The notes under the pieces are model-generated. The model was not told the origin of the DNA. It did no database searches and was given only the letters and a program-made list of their open reading frames with translations. A stretch of 64,000 nucleotides of DNA from Sphagnum compactum. Lineage: Eukaryota > Bryophyta > Sphagnopsida > Sphagnales. The translations under genes were made by a program, and so were the position numbers. The stretch's first letter is position 1; the number at the start of each line of letters is the position of its first letter. This document shows, in pieces, positions 22,121 through 33,197 of the stretch. The DNA lies in contig OZ234497.1 in the NCBI GenBank assembly GCA_965153455.1, forward strand, positions 17,787,872-17,851,871, written 5' to 3'.

Positions 22121-22480
22121 ACCCTCTCGGGTTTGGTGGTATAACTCCTTACTGTTGTAGCTGCAGATCTTGAGATTTGGTAGGTTGGTGCGCCTTGTTG
22201 TTAGCTTTCCAGAGAGCTATGGCAAGCTAGATTTGAACCGTCTATGTGTGAGAAACAACATTTTAAGTGACTAGTGGTCTGCAGCAAGGTTTGATCATCA
22301 CCTTTGTAAAACCCTCTCGGGTTTGGTGGTATAACTCCTTACTGTTGTAGCTGCAGATCATGAGATTTGGTAGGTTGGTGCGCCTTGTTGTTAGCTTTCT
22401 AAAGAGCTATGGCAAGCCAGATTTGAACAATCTATGTGTGAGAAACAACATTTTAAGTGACTAGTGGTCTGCAGCAAGGT
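22121..22480. repeat. 170-bp direct repeat, two copies
   Basis: Copies 22121-22290 and 22311-22480 start ACCCTCTCGGGTTTGGTGGT and end CTAGTGGTCTGCAGCAAGGT. They differ at only a few positions and are separated by a 20-bp spacer. No coding function is seen. Confidence 0.9.
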
Positions 22481-22707
22481 TGGACATGGTGTTAAGTCCT
22501 TAAACATTGGTTTGGATGAATGACAATTTGGCACAAGTCCTAGAACGTGTAGTGTGTGAGCTTGGAAAAATATATCTATCAGTTTTAATCATAAATAATG
22601 CATAGGAGGTAGGTTACTTAAATTCAACTACAAACGCAATCTAATTTCCAAAATTACATTTGTATTCTTCCTTCATTAGTAGCATTTGTGCTTCCATGCA
22701 TAATCAC

Positions 22708-23611
22708 CTTGTAGAACCGGGAGTAGAGGGACGGAAAGTCACCTCACAATCTTCCGGATGTTGGAGAGCCCAAGACTGAATTGAAATTGCAAGGTTAGTG
22801 TGTAAATGCCAACTCCCTTTCTTATGTTTCCGATCCAAATATGCAATGTCTTGAAGTCGAATGAAATCATCTCGTGTCATGCTTTGACCCGCATTCACAC
22901 GTTCCCACCAAATTGCTTTATGCTTGTCATATATTTGTTTGGTCGTGTAACCTAAGCTTAGTTGGGCCCATATGTGGTCTTTCAATGCTTGTGACATGCG
23001 TGGAATAAGAGACATACGAGAAATGGACTCTGGGTCATGCTCACCATGTGCGAATGACCCATCAATTCGTGTATGGGCCTTATGATAAATTGTGATCTCA
23101 ACCACATCAGGTCGTGTGTATAGACGTTTGATTGAGAATGACGCTAGGCATCCTCGTTTAATAGATCGAGTGTGGGTTGAATTTTCTCGATAGTCCTCTG
23201 GTCCATATCCGGATTGATACCTAGACCAAAAAACTTTCAAAACGTAAATGATTACATCTTTGGTATATGAATTAAAGAAATTAAAAAGGTTAATGCCATA
23301 AATGTTTACCATGTATGCCCGAGGTGGTTTTTGATAGTTGGTTGCTTGACATCCGTTTGGCTTGGAAAGTTTTTGTAAACATTCCATTCCACAGGGGTGC
23401 TTGTATCCCCTCGTTCACCTTCCAAGAATTCCGAGATGCGAGCATATGGAACATAAGCAAATTGAATGGTCACTTTATTTTGCCCTCCATGGCGTATCCC
23501 AGACGTCCACACCAAGTCTTTGTTTGAAAAAGGGGACTTGGTGGGGTTTTGGACATGAATGGAATGGGAATTTGGAACCCTTCCCATGATTGAAGGAAGT
23601 AGGACAAATTC
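22708..23611 (-). pseudogene. MULE transposase, N-terminal block
   Basis: Two exons, 23611-23310 and 23220-22708, joined by ACATG|GTAAAC and TCTAG|GTATC in phase (TG+G = Trp). The possible start is the ATG at 23587 (MGRVPNSHSIHVQNP), though an acceptor-like TGCAG|GAA at 23612 allows an earlier exon. Features are SIKRGCLASFSIKRLYTRPD, VVEITIYHKAHTRIDGSFAH, LSLGYTTKQIYDKHK, VNAGQSMTRDDFIRLQDIAY, and LAISIQSWALQHPEDC. This is the region that precedes PFTIGIQT in SWIM-type MULE transposases and probably binds terminal repeats. It ends at AAG|GTGATT. Together with 18548-20416 it forms one gene of roughly 850 codons. I see no stop inside this block. Confidence 0.82.
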
Positions 23612-23639
23612 CTGCACCAAGAAAATTTATAATTCTCTA

Positions 23640-24010
23640 AACATTCATCATTGAACAAAAACCCAAAATGCAATACATACATGGCTCCTTTAAAATCAAT
23701 GTTGTGACTTGGAATTCCCATTACAACACCCATATCATGATATAAAATACCTAGTATTCCAATGTACATAACGTACAATACTTGCATTATGAACCCATAT
23801 ACTAAAACAAACTTTGGCAATACCCACATTGAGCTATTAAACCTCCCATCATTGAAAATGTTCACATATGCAATACCCGTATTGTACCTTAAACCCATAA
23901 TGTCTAAAAACCCCATGTAGCAATACCCACATAATGATAATTAATGCACACTGTTTGAGAGGTGCAAAATGCAATACCTACCTTAAGCCATAAAACCCAC
24001 ACTGGTTGTG
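23640..24010 (-). repeat. Motif array 5: degenerate GCAATACCCACAT
   Basis: Copies of YGCAATACCYRYAT or AATACCCACAT occur near 23670, 23790, 23838, 23869, 23920 and 23971, upstream of the transposase start. Their orientation matches array 1. Confidence 0.7.
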
Positions 24011-25150
24011 GGTAGTCAATGCATTATTCGCATATGGGTATGAACAAATAAACTACAAAGAGATATTGAATATGAAATATCTGTGTAAAGGTATAAAACC
24101 TTTATTTATGGTTATATACTTAATGAAACTTGATGCCCTTTCTATATCCAATAACTAGGAAATGAAAAGAGGTTGAATTGTGAAAATATAAACAAAAAAA
24201 CAAAAGAAGTAACAAGAGACAAATGCATACCTTTAAGAATAAAAGATGACAACGTTCCACCAAAGTTTATAGTCCCAATTGAAAACGCAACCCTAAAAAA
24301 TCATAATTCGTACAAAAATGGGTTAGAAAATATTAAACTCTAGCAACTATGGAACATATGGAAACAAAGGAAATTCAAATTATGGTATAGATCTAAACAA
24401 GTGAAAAGATAAAAAACCAATACAATCAGCAAAATTTAAAATATAAACCTTAGGTTCTGAAATATATGAACCAAATTCCTATACACTAAATAATAAAGCA
24501 TAACCCTAAAAATTCAAATGATATTTTGCAAAACCCCATGTAGCAACACCCACATTATGATAATTAATGCACACTATTTGAGAGGTGCAAAATGCAATAC
24601 CTACCTTAAGCCATAAAACACACACTGGTTGTGGGTAGGCAATGCATTATTCGCATATGGGTATGAAAACTAAACTACAAAGAGATATTGAATTCAAAAT
24701 ATCCATGTAAAAGTATAAAACCTTTATTTATGGTTGTATACTTCATGAAATTTGATGCCCTTTCTATATCCAATAACTAGGAAATGAAAAGAGGTTGAAT
24801 TGTGAAAATAGAAACAAAAAAACAAAAGAAGTAACAAGAGACAAATGCATACCTTTAAGAATAAAAGATGACAACGTTCCACCAAAGTTTGTAGTCCCAA
24901 TTGAAAACGTAACCCTAAAAAATCATAACTCATACAAAAATGGGTTAGAAAATATTAAACTCTAGCAACTATGGAACATAGGGAACAAAGGAGATTCATA
25001 ATTATGGTATAGATCTAAACAAGTGAAAATATCAAAAACCAATACAATGAGCAAAATTTAGAGTATAAACCTTAAAGTTCTGAAATATGTGAACCAAATT
25101 CTTATACACTAAATAATAAAGCATAACCCTAAAAATCCAAATGATATTTT
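23907..25150. repeat. 623-bp tandem duplication
   Basis: Copy 1 (23907-24529) and copy 2 (24530-25150) both start AAAACCCCATGTAGCAA and end CCCTAAAAATYCAAATGATA. They differ by scattered substitutions and a few small indels. Each carries one motif copy (AATGCAATACCTACC). It lies directly upstream of the MULE transposase gene and duplicates its promoter-proximal region. Confidence 0.92.
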
Positions 25151-25838
25151 TCCATAAGCCTTATTACAACCCTAATTATACAAACCCTAACAAAAAAACG
25201 TCTTAGTGATATGTGCCCTAAACCCAAAAAACTATACAAATTATATAATGCAAAATATGTTAATATTTAAAAACAATCAAATAAATTTCATACAAAACCA
25301 AAAGAGAAGATATGTCTTTTGCCTTTGTGTGGGCCTTTGTGTGATCTCTCCAACTTAATTTTTTCCACTCTTTTTGAAGAAGATATAGAATGCAATTGTA
25401 CTACTTCACATATGTGTAAACTCTAAAAATTTCCCCCCAAATTTAGCCTACTTTAGATTAATTACTATACATTTGTGAAAAACTTATTAATTAATTTATG
25501 TGTCTCAGCCCTAAACCTAAACCATAATAGTACATACTTATAATAATTACATGAAAAGAGTATTGTAATGTCCATTCAATAATAAATTAGGTAAACAAAG
25601 TTTAGTAGGATTGAGGGCGGGGGGGGGGGTGGGGGTGGAAAAAATGAGTAGGTAGTTAATTAGGTATTTGGCTATGTAAAAAACATAGATAGATAGGTAA
25701 TTAGGTAGATAGGCAAGTTAGTACATAAGAAACAAGTTACATTATCAAGGTGACTAGGTTTGTAAAATACTTATGTCAATAGGGTGGTTGTGTATGTAAG
25801 GTAGGTAGTTAGTATAGTGGTTAAGTTAGTAGGGTATG
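25151..25838. other. AT-rich spacer with TAGG-rich part
   Basis: No gene. 25328-25442 is the direct duplicate of 17130-17245. 25610-25632 is a G-run (ten or more Gs). 25640-25838 is rich in TAGGTA and TAGTTAGG words. Confidence 0.55.
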
Positions 25839-26652
25839 TAATTAATAGGGTAGCTAGGTTAGTAGGGTAGGTGGTTAGTACAGTAGCTAGGTCAATAGGA
25901 TAACTAGTTATTAGGGTAGTTGTGTCAGTAGGGGATAATAAATAAGGTACAAAATGTAGGTATTGCATTTAGGGTAGGATCTTCGTATAAAGAAGGCTTA
26001 AACCCCACATGCGTATTTTTGGTGTGACCCAAAATGCAGGTATTGCATTTAGGGTAGGATCTTCGTATAAAGAAGGCTTAAACCCCACATGCGTATTTTT
26101 GGTGTGACCCAAAATGCAGGTATTGCATTTAGGGTAGGATCTTCGTATAAAGAAGGCTTAAACCCCACATGCGTATTTTTGGTGTGACCCAAAATGTAGG
26201 TATTGCATTTAGGGTAGGATCTTCATATAAAGAAGGCTTAAACCCCACATGCGTATTTTTGGTGTGACCCAAAATGCAGGTATTGCATTTAGGGTAGGAT
26301 CTTCGTATAAAAAAGGCTTAAACCCCACATGCGTATTTTTGGTGTGACCCAAAATGCAGGTATTGCATTTAGGGTAGGATCTTCGTATAAAGATGCTTAA
26401 ACCCCACATACGTACTGTCGAAGTGGCCCAAAATGCAGGTATTGCATTTAGGGTAGGGTCTTCGTATAAAAAAGGCTTAAACCCCACATGCGTGTTTTTG
26501 GTGTGACCCAAAATGCAAGTATTGCATTTAGGGTTTAGGGTAATTAATAGGGTAGCTAGGTTAGTAGGGTAGGTGGTTAGTACAGTAGCTAGGTCAATAG
26601 GATAACTAGTTATTAGGGTAGCTGTGTCAGAAGGGGATAATAAATAAGGTAC
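25839..26652 (+). repeat. Motif array 6 (80-bp units, eight copies) bracketed by a 112-bp direct repeat
   Basis: TATTGCATTT recurs at 25961, 26041, 26121, 26201, 26281, 26361, 26440 and 26520, an 80/79-bp period. Most units are almost identical. The last runs into TTTAGGGTTTAGGG. The array is bracketed by 25839-25950 and 26541-26652, nearly identical 112-bp segments starting TAATTAATAGGGTAGCTAGG and ending GGGATAATAAATAAGGTAC. The minus-strand frame over it is a repeat artefact. Confidence 0.93.
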
Positions 26653-26919
26653 CAAGGTTGGTGCAGTACTTATGAAGGTAGAAAAGTGAGCAGGGTAGCT
26701 CTGTGTGAGGTCAGGTCCAAGGAAAAACGACCAAGAACCAAAAAAAAAAAAAGTACAATGGTCAGCAGCAAAATCAAAAGGGATTCATTAAAGCCAACTT
26801 CATAATGAATACCCTATTTTTTTATCAAACACATATCAAAAGTGTGTTTCATCCAACAAAAACATTGTAATGCAAATAATTTACATGTTCATGGGGACCT
26901 AAAAGTTGGAGAGGTTTGA

Positions 26920-28250
26920 CTTCTTAGCACATTTGTCACAAGATATGAAGGATTTTGTTATTGAACGGTTGAAGCTTGGGCTTTTAATGTCCTAGATAAT
27001 GGCCAAACACAAACTCCAAGCCAAGGACATCATGAATGGTTCATTGGAATTGACTAAGGACATGTTCTTCATTTAATAAGATGTTCAATTCCTATTAGGA
27101 AAGTTAGCCCATGAAACATACCAACTACACAAAAATGATGCAAAAAGTGTGCATATGCATGTCCAACAAAATCCACATTATGTGTTTTACTATTGAGAAT
27201 TTGACCTTGAAATAAAAGGTTCATTGATAGGACACAATATGCCCTTCATTGTGGGAATCCAAACACAATGCAAAAGGGGATGATGATTATACATGGGCAC
27301 CAAAGGGTTGTTGCTATTGATGCCACATTTGACACCAATGAAAACAAGGTGTTTCAAATCCTTACGTGTAGTGAAACATGTTTTGTGTTTAATTGTCCTT
27401 CACCATTTCAATTGTAGATGTTGCACAAACTAATTTCTACCTTTACATTGTTGTGATTTTATTCTTTTTTTATACAATGATGATGTTTGATGAGTGGCAC
27501 AATAGCATTTCAGTTGCATATTGTATCACATTGTTGTCAAAAAAATAATCCAACACGATGGATGTGTGCTTTGAATGATCACATTCACCAAAATAGTCCA
27601 AATTGGCTACCCAATGTTTTCATATTGATTATACAAAAGGAAATATAAATAGCCTCAAGTAATCCCCCACAAGCATTATCTAGAATTAACTTTAATTAAT
27701 GTTTTTGATACTAATGTTATTTTTATTGTATGTCATTTTCCTTGTCCAATCCATGGTTTAACTTTCCCATTACACCTTCATGTGTCTTTGCCTTCTTATA
27801 GAATTATATGGCCTTACACAACCATCTTCCTTCACACATGACATGTGAAAAGAACATGCCAAATGCAAGCATGCATTAAGATTAAAAAACCTAGAGCTAT
27901 ATGTCAAGGTGTTGTAAGGGTGGGCAACATTATGTATGATAAGGTGGGTCCATTTGGAATTGGTATTAAAACATGGGCCATGGGCAAGTTGAGATCTTTG
28001 ACCCTCAAATACCTTACAACAAATGCATTTTGGGATTATATGGAGGAAATTACTTGTATAAAACTCATATGTGTGGTGGTGGTTAGGTACAAAATTTTGC
28101 CATATGTTGGGCAAGATACTAATGCAACAATTGAAAGGTATTGTAAAACACTAAATTTTCAATTAAAAGTTGAAAAAAGTAAGATGGTTGGTCATCACAT
28201 GGACCAATGCATTCACGAGCTTACTAGAAGGTTATATTTGAGGCCATAAA
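26920..28250 (+). pseudogene. Second MULE transposase relic, different subfamily
   Basis: The matching pieces are scattered over frames. HLSQDMKDFVIERLKLG (~26930) comes first, then GKLAHETYQLHKNDAKSVHM and HVQQNPHYVFYY (~27100-27195). MPFIVGIQTQC (~27240) and VVAIDATFDTNENKVFQIL (~27310-27362, first catalytic Asp) follow. QDTNATIERYCKTLNFQLK (~28110-28170, catalytic Glu region) and HHMDQCIHELTRRLY (~28195) close it. There are several stops and frameshifts, and the WHV..AW and SWIM segments are unrecognisable or lost. It is on the opposite strand to the 18.5-23.6 kb transposase and diverged from it, so it is not simply a duplicate. Confidence 0.75.
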
Positions 28251-28780
28251 ACATTGTTGACAATAATGTTACATTATTGAAGTATGATGGGCAACCAACA
28301 TTTGTAACCTTTTCCAAATGACCACACATTCAATATATTATCCACAACCCAATTTCTCAATGGGCATCATGTAATTGCCTTCATGTTCAACATGAATAAT
28401 GATAAAGAGTGTTCGTGGAAACTTCAATACCTTGTTCAAAAGCAATTAATGCGTAATTATGTTACAACTACATTTCCATATAAAATGGGGAATTACAAAA
28501 TAAAATGCATGTCAAAAATTCATAGAGTTTTATTGTAGTTGCATGTTAATTACAAGATGGAGCCTTATACTGATGTAAAACAACAATATATACAATTGTG
28601 GTCAACCATATTTTGAATTTGTGAACAATTTGCATGAAAACTTTGTGAATGACAAGCACCATATAATTAGCAAAAATGTAACATTCAACTAGCATCTACC
28701 TTGCGACTAGTGCATGTCATTGATGCATATAGTCATGCCACATGTATGCACTGCCACCATCCATTAAATCTAAAACTTTA
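28251..28780. other. Probable downstream remains of the MULE relic
   Basis: Decayed sequence without a readable SWIM finger. The words near 28350-28420 could derive from the C-terminal part, but I cannot demonstrate it. Confidence 0.3.
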
Positions 28781-28784
28781 AATT

Positions 28785-29975
28785 CCTTTGTAATTAGTTA
28801 TCAATTACCATGCAATTGAATGTCCATTGCAATTGGTGTACAACTAAATTTCAACTATACATATAGATTTCAAGTTTCAAATTTGCACAAGATATGCAAA
28901 GCCATATGACATTTGGTTGTAGGTTTACATCTATGGTTATTATGCACTTGTGCTTAGTGTCAAAAAAATATAAATGATGAATGAGGAAATGATTGTTCCT
29001 TTTAATTATTATTTTTTGGTTTTTTATGAAGTAACCAAGAGACCTATTATGTGACAAAGAACCTGAATTCATGGATTGAAAGCATGAAATAACCTTGAAC
29101 CCATCACACAAAGGCCAACCAAAAAAAGACCGGTCAAGTGATAGATTAAAAGTGAATATGTACATGTAAGTTGTCTCTGAGATTTATGCTACCTTCATCA
29201 TTTGATGAATCCCTTTGGGTGAACCAACACCTACACTGGCACCATACTAAAAAAATGATGCCACGTGGCGCCTTGAAATTTAGATTGCGTTTTGAGGCCT
29301 CAGGCCTACCTCCATTAATAATATATTATCGTTAAGTTGTTAGTTTTATACAACTAAAATGAAATACTGATTATGAATTTTGATATTGCATGTCCCAAAA
29401 CATTCAAGTTTAATCTATTGTTGTGCTATGGTCCAACAAATGTGAAGGTACGGTTACATCTACACGTGAAAATATTCAAAACCAATGTACTTCAATTTTT
29501 CTTATGACACTTTACTTTGAATTTGAATGGTTGTTTGTAAATGAGATTGAAGCAATGAATATATTGCATTGCCAATGTCATAGTTTTGTACATGTATAAA
29601 TCCTCCATGATAAATTTCAATATTTTTTAGCTTGAATTCTGAGAGATTGTGTCTACTAAGACTAGACTACCATGCAACTAAATGTCCATTACAACTAATG
29701 TACAACTAAATTTCAACTACTTGCATGAATATTAAACATTTAGGTTGTTAAATTTTATACAACTAAAATGAATTATTGATGGTAAACTTTGATGATGCAC
29801 ATTTCAATACATTCAAAATTCAATAAACTTTCATGCTAAAACAATGAAAGTGAAAGTAAGTTTACACACCTACATGTGAAAAAATTCAAGACTAGTATAT
29901 TTTCTTTTTTAATTATGACATTTTTATTTTTATTTAGATGGTTGTTTGTAAATGTAGAACTTGTAATTTAACCAT
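28785..29975. repeat. Degenerate direct repeats
   Basis: Segment 28793-28850 (CCATGCAATTGAATGTCCAT ...) recurs at 29668-29722. Segment ~29333-29550 (GTTTTATACAACTAAAATGA ... GGTTGTTTGTAAATG) recurs at ~29742-29965. Divergence is substantial and there is no coding potential. Confidence 0.65.
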
Positions 29976-32029
29976 TATATTGCTATGATGTGTTTTTTAT
30001 TTGAATGTTAAGTCAATTATGACATGATGTATGTCGCTTGTTAATTGCATTATAGTTGTAAACTATATGTACATTATTTATTAACTACAATTTGTATATA
30101 TATTGCTTATTAGTTGGATTATAGTTGTAAAAGATTTTTACTTAAATTTAAAATATGAACATTAGACTTTTTTTGCATTGAAATAAGGTTATTATTACAT
30201 TGATGTGCAAACATCATTTCAGATTGGCAATAATCAAAATATAACCCAACTTTTGAATAGAGACAACCCTGTGGCCCTCTTAGCATCATTCAAATGCATG
30301 ATGGAAAACAATGTAAAAATAAAATTAAGGGTTTACAAACATATCATTATGAATAATTTCTGATTTAGGATATTTGCATACAATTTGCAGATCTCCTTTT
30401 CTTGATTGCCCTTGGTGGGTTTGGGATTCTAATTAGGAGCATCCCATGTGAGTTTAAAAGGCTTTGTTTAACCAACTTTACTCACCCAAATTGTTTTAGC
30501 AAATTATCATCCTTTTCAATTCATGAAAATACATTACATGGGATAGACCCCATTCCCCACATAGGTATGCTAATGACGTGCAACAATTTGTTAAAGGCTA
30601 ATCTTGCCAATAAAGGTCATCAAACCTCCTCGAGGCATTGCGCTTCAATTTGAAATCAATCTCACTCACCTTTAACTTGATTTTTTGTTTAATCAATTGC
30701 CTTATTTTCATTACAAATTTGTTGTGCATGTGGGTTGTTCAAAATGCAAGCATTCATGGCGTGGTGGTCTTGCCACCTTGGCCCCCCAAAATGAATAGAA
30801 AAAGGATAGCTAAATTTACATACTTCCATGTGAAGCCCGCGTTTATTGTTCAAATGTTAACAAAACAACCATTTAGTCGCATAACTATTAGTGCATCCAT
30901 CAATTTTACACACCCACCTTGACCCCTCATGCACCCAATTTGCATCTTCCATTACATGTTTTGGTGGGATTTTTCCATGATCACCTTTGGAAAAACCATT
31001 TCCCTTACAAAAATAACATAATTATGAAATGGATGTGAATGTTGCCCAAAAAGATGAAATATTCATTTATACATGATGAGTGTATTGCAATTAAACCAAT
31101 AAGTGGATGGTAAACACGATGAGGGTGTTACAAACAAAAATTACACCCTAAACCCATTATATAACGGTATTGTTTGGTGTTAAGTGGAAGAAACACCTAT
31201 CTAAACATATGGGTATTGCTTGGAAAAAAATGGGCAAAAAAATTACCCATCCCCACTTTTGGATAGAAAATGAAGATAGGTTGGGATTTTTTGAAATGTT
31301 TGGGTTAAATTAAACTTTTTAAAACCCTAACATATGAAACACATAATCCATCACAAGATATTTACCTCCAAGAACGGGTGTATATGTGACAATTCTTTGT
31401 TTTATTTCAATTTGCTCATTTATTGTAACATTCATTTGATGTTGATTATCATTAATTGATGTCTTTCCTTGGCATCTAGGTTTCTTTCGAGGATGTGCTA
31501 TTTTAAAACAAAACAATGGTTAATTTATGCTTTGTTCCTTCTTCTTTTATTTCTAGTTCATCAATTTTATTTTCATTTATAAGCACATCACTAAGAAAAT
31601 ATACATATCTTTTGGCCATATTCAATCCCAAAAAAAAAACTTGAAGCTCCTTAGTAATGGTGATAATAGCCATTCACTATCACTAGTGTTGGGAAGCTTC
31701 AAGCTCGCCCAAGAGTAAACAATTGTAATAAAAAATAAAAATGGCAAATTATTTATTGCAACTTGACGTGACCTACTACAAGGTAATGCGGTGCTTCAAA
31801 TTCGTTGTTACCTTTTCTTATACACACAATCAAAAATAACATTTATAATTTTAATGTAACACACTATTAAAATGGTAATAATATTTTAAAACTTTATGTT
31901 GCCAAAAAATGTCAATTACTCATGTTGTTGCTATTGCAACATCATCATCATTAATATTCTCTTCATCAACAACAACATGATGTTTCTACTATTATAAAAT
32001 CATCACCATGGTTTTCACCAATAGTAACA
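29976..32029. other. Intergenic, nothing firmly recognised
   Basis: Two kilobases of AT-rich sequence. Short frames at 30402-30922 (plus) and 31319-31516 (minus, KKPRCQGKTSINDNQ) are too short or lack motifs. They could be further transposon debris. Confidence 0.45.
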
Positions 32030-32520
32030 AATAACCCCATGAAACAATGTTTCTTGGGTGAAAATTTAAATTTTTTTAAAGGTCCAAAGTTGATTAATTT
32101 TGCTAAAAATTTGTTAAATCTCATAAAAACCTCAATTATAATCATTTAAAAACACTATCATGAAAATGACAATGAATGTTTATTTGTGCCCATGAAACAA
32201 TTTTTTTGGGGTGAAATTTTGGAAATTTTTAAAGGTCCAAAGTTGATCAATTTTGCTAAAATTTGTAAAATTTCATAAACACCTCAATTGAAAAAATGAC
32301 AAAAACATTATCATGAAAGTGACAATGAATGTTTATTTGTGCCCATAAAACAATGTTTTCTTATGTGAAACTTTAGAGTTTTATAAAGGTCTAAATTTGA
32401 TTAATTTTGTTAAATTTTTATTAAATTTCACAAAGACCTCAATTTAAAAAATGAAAAAAACTTTATCATGAAAATGACAATGAACATTTATTCACACCCA
32501 TGAAACAAAGTTTTTTGTTT
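32030..32520. repeat. ~153-bp tandem repeat, about 3.2 copies
   Basis: CCCATGAAACAATGTTT-like words at 32036, 32189, 32341 and 32498 mark the period. Units share AAAGGTCCAAAGTTGAT, ATTTTGCTAAA, CATAAAMACCTCAATT and TATCATGAAAATGACAATGA. Confidence 0.85.
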
Positions 32521-32709
32521 TACAATTAATTACTGTACCCAACTCTATTGATATTCTAAGGGTGGGTTTCAAATGTAGAAGTTTGAGATACCTCAACTAG
32601 GCCACTTGACTGGGGAAAACAACTCAAATTTCCAAGTGATATTCATGAAAGTGTTTTGATCAGCAAATTCATTGCACATTGTTTTGATCAACAATGAATT
32701 GCATGTATG

Positions 32710-33197
32710 TTACCAAATTTGCAATTGAGCAACCTTGAGGCTTGGGGGAAAGAGAAAACCAAATGTGTAGCTAGAACCGTGAAATTTTGGCACAAGCTGG
32801 AGAAGCCTTGTTGTTGCAGGGACTTTTGGAGGTCTTGTTTTAGCAGCAGGCACAGTTCGATCATTGCCAGCAAGATTGCATACTTGTCCTTGCGAGTAAG
32901 ATTAGTGCATTGAAAGCCCAAGATGCTTGCAAGTACCCTTTGCGTGTAATTTAGAACATCGTGTGGTGATTTTCCAGCACCACATGTGAACTCTTCCGGT
33001 AGCGGCTTGAGGAAGATGATCTTGTAAACAGGCCTAGGGTTGATGAAGGAGAAGAAAGGATCCATGCATTTCCATCCCGTGGCGGTGGTGCCGGGAAACA
33101 TGGACATTTTGATGTTCATGGCTACTGGGGTAATTTGGTCCGTCAACTCGGCGAAGAGGGACGAGAAGCGTAGTAGATATGGTTTTTCATCTTCCAT
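32710..33197 (-). pseudogene. Plant sn-glycerol-3-phosphate acyltransferase (GPAT) C-terminal fragment
   Basis: The reading begins [20 protein letters not shown], then [71 protein letters not shown], and RKDKYA. This is the characteristic C-terminal half of plant GPATs that make lysophosphatidate or monoacylglycerol precursors of cutin and suberin at the ER. At about 32905 a one-base deletion shifts the frame. The continuation [20 protein letters not shown] ... LQIW* is in the other register and ends at 32710. The N-terminal half with acyltransferase motifs I-III (HxxxxD etc.) is absent, and the fragment starts at an ATG shortly after a TGGCGACC junction. It is a dead, truncated copy, perhaps captured by a retroelement. 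Confidence 0.88.

Larger units (their letters stand above)
20450..22690. other. Insertion or long intron splitting the MULE transposase
   Basis: The N-terminal block of the transposase ends at 22708 with a donor-like AAG|GTGATT, and the catalytic block starts at about 20416, so these 2.3 kb lie within the gene. In related proteins the two blocks adjoin directly. The interval holds the orphan gene at 20987-21409, a CCAAT-containing minisatellite and a 170-bp direct repeat, and its GC content is locally higher than the surroundings. Terminal repeats of a nested element were not found. Confidence 0.55.

Noticed and set aside
25942-26540. CRISPR-like regular array
   Set aside because: The whole 80-bp unit is repeated. 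There are no unique spacers, and the context is eukaryotic.
28851-29165. 104-codon minus-strand frame
   Set aside because: Lies in degenerate repeats, with no recognised domain.
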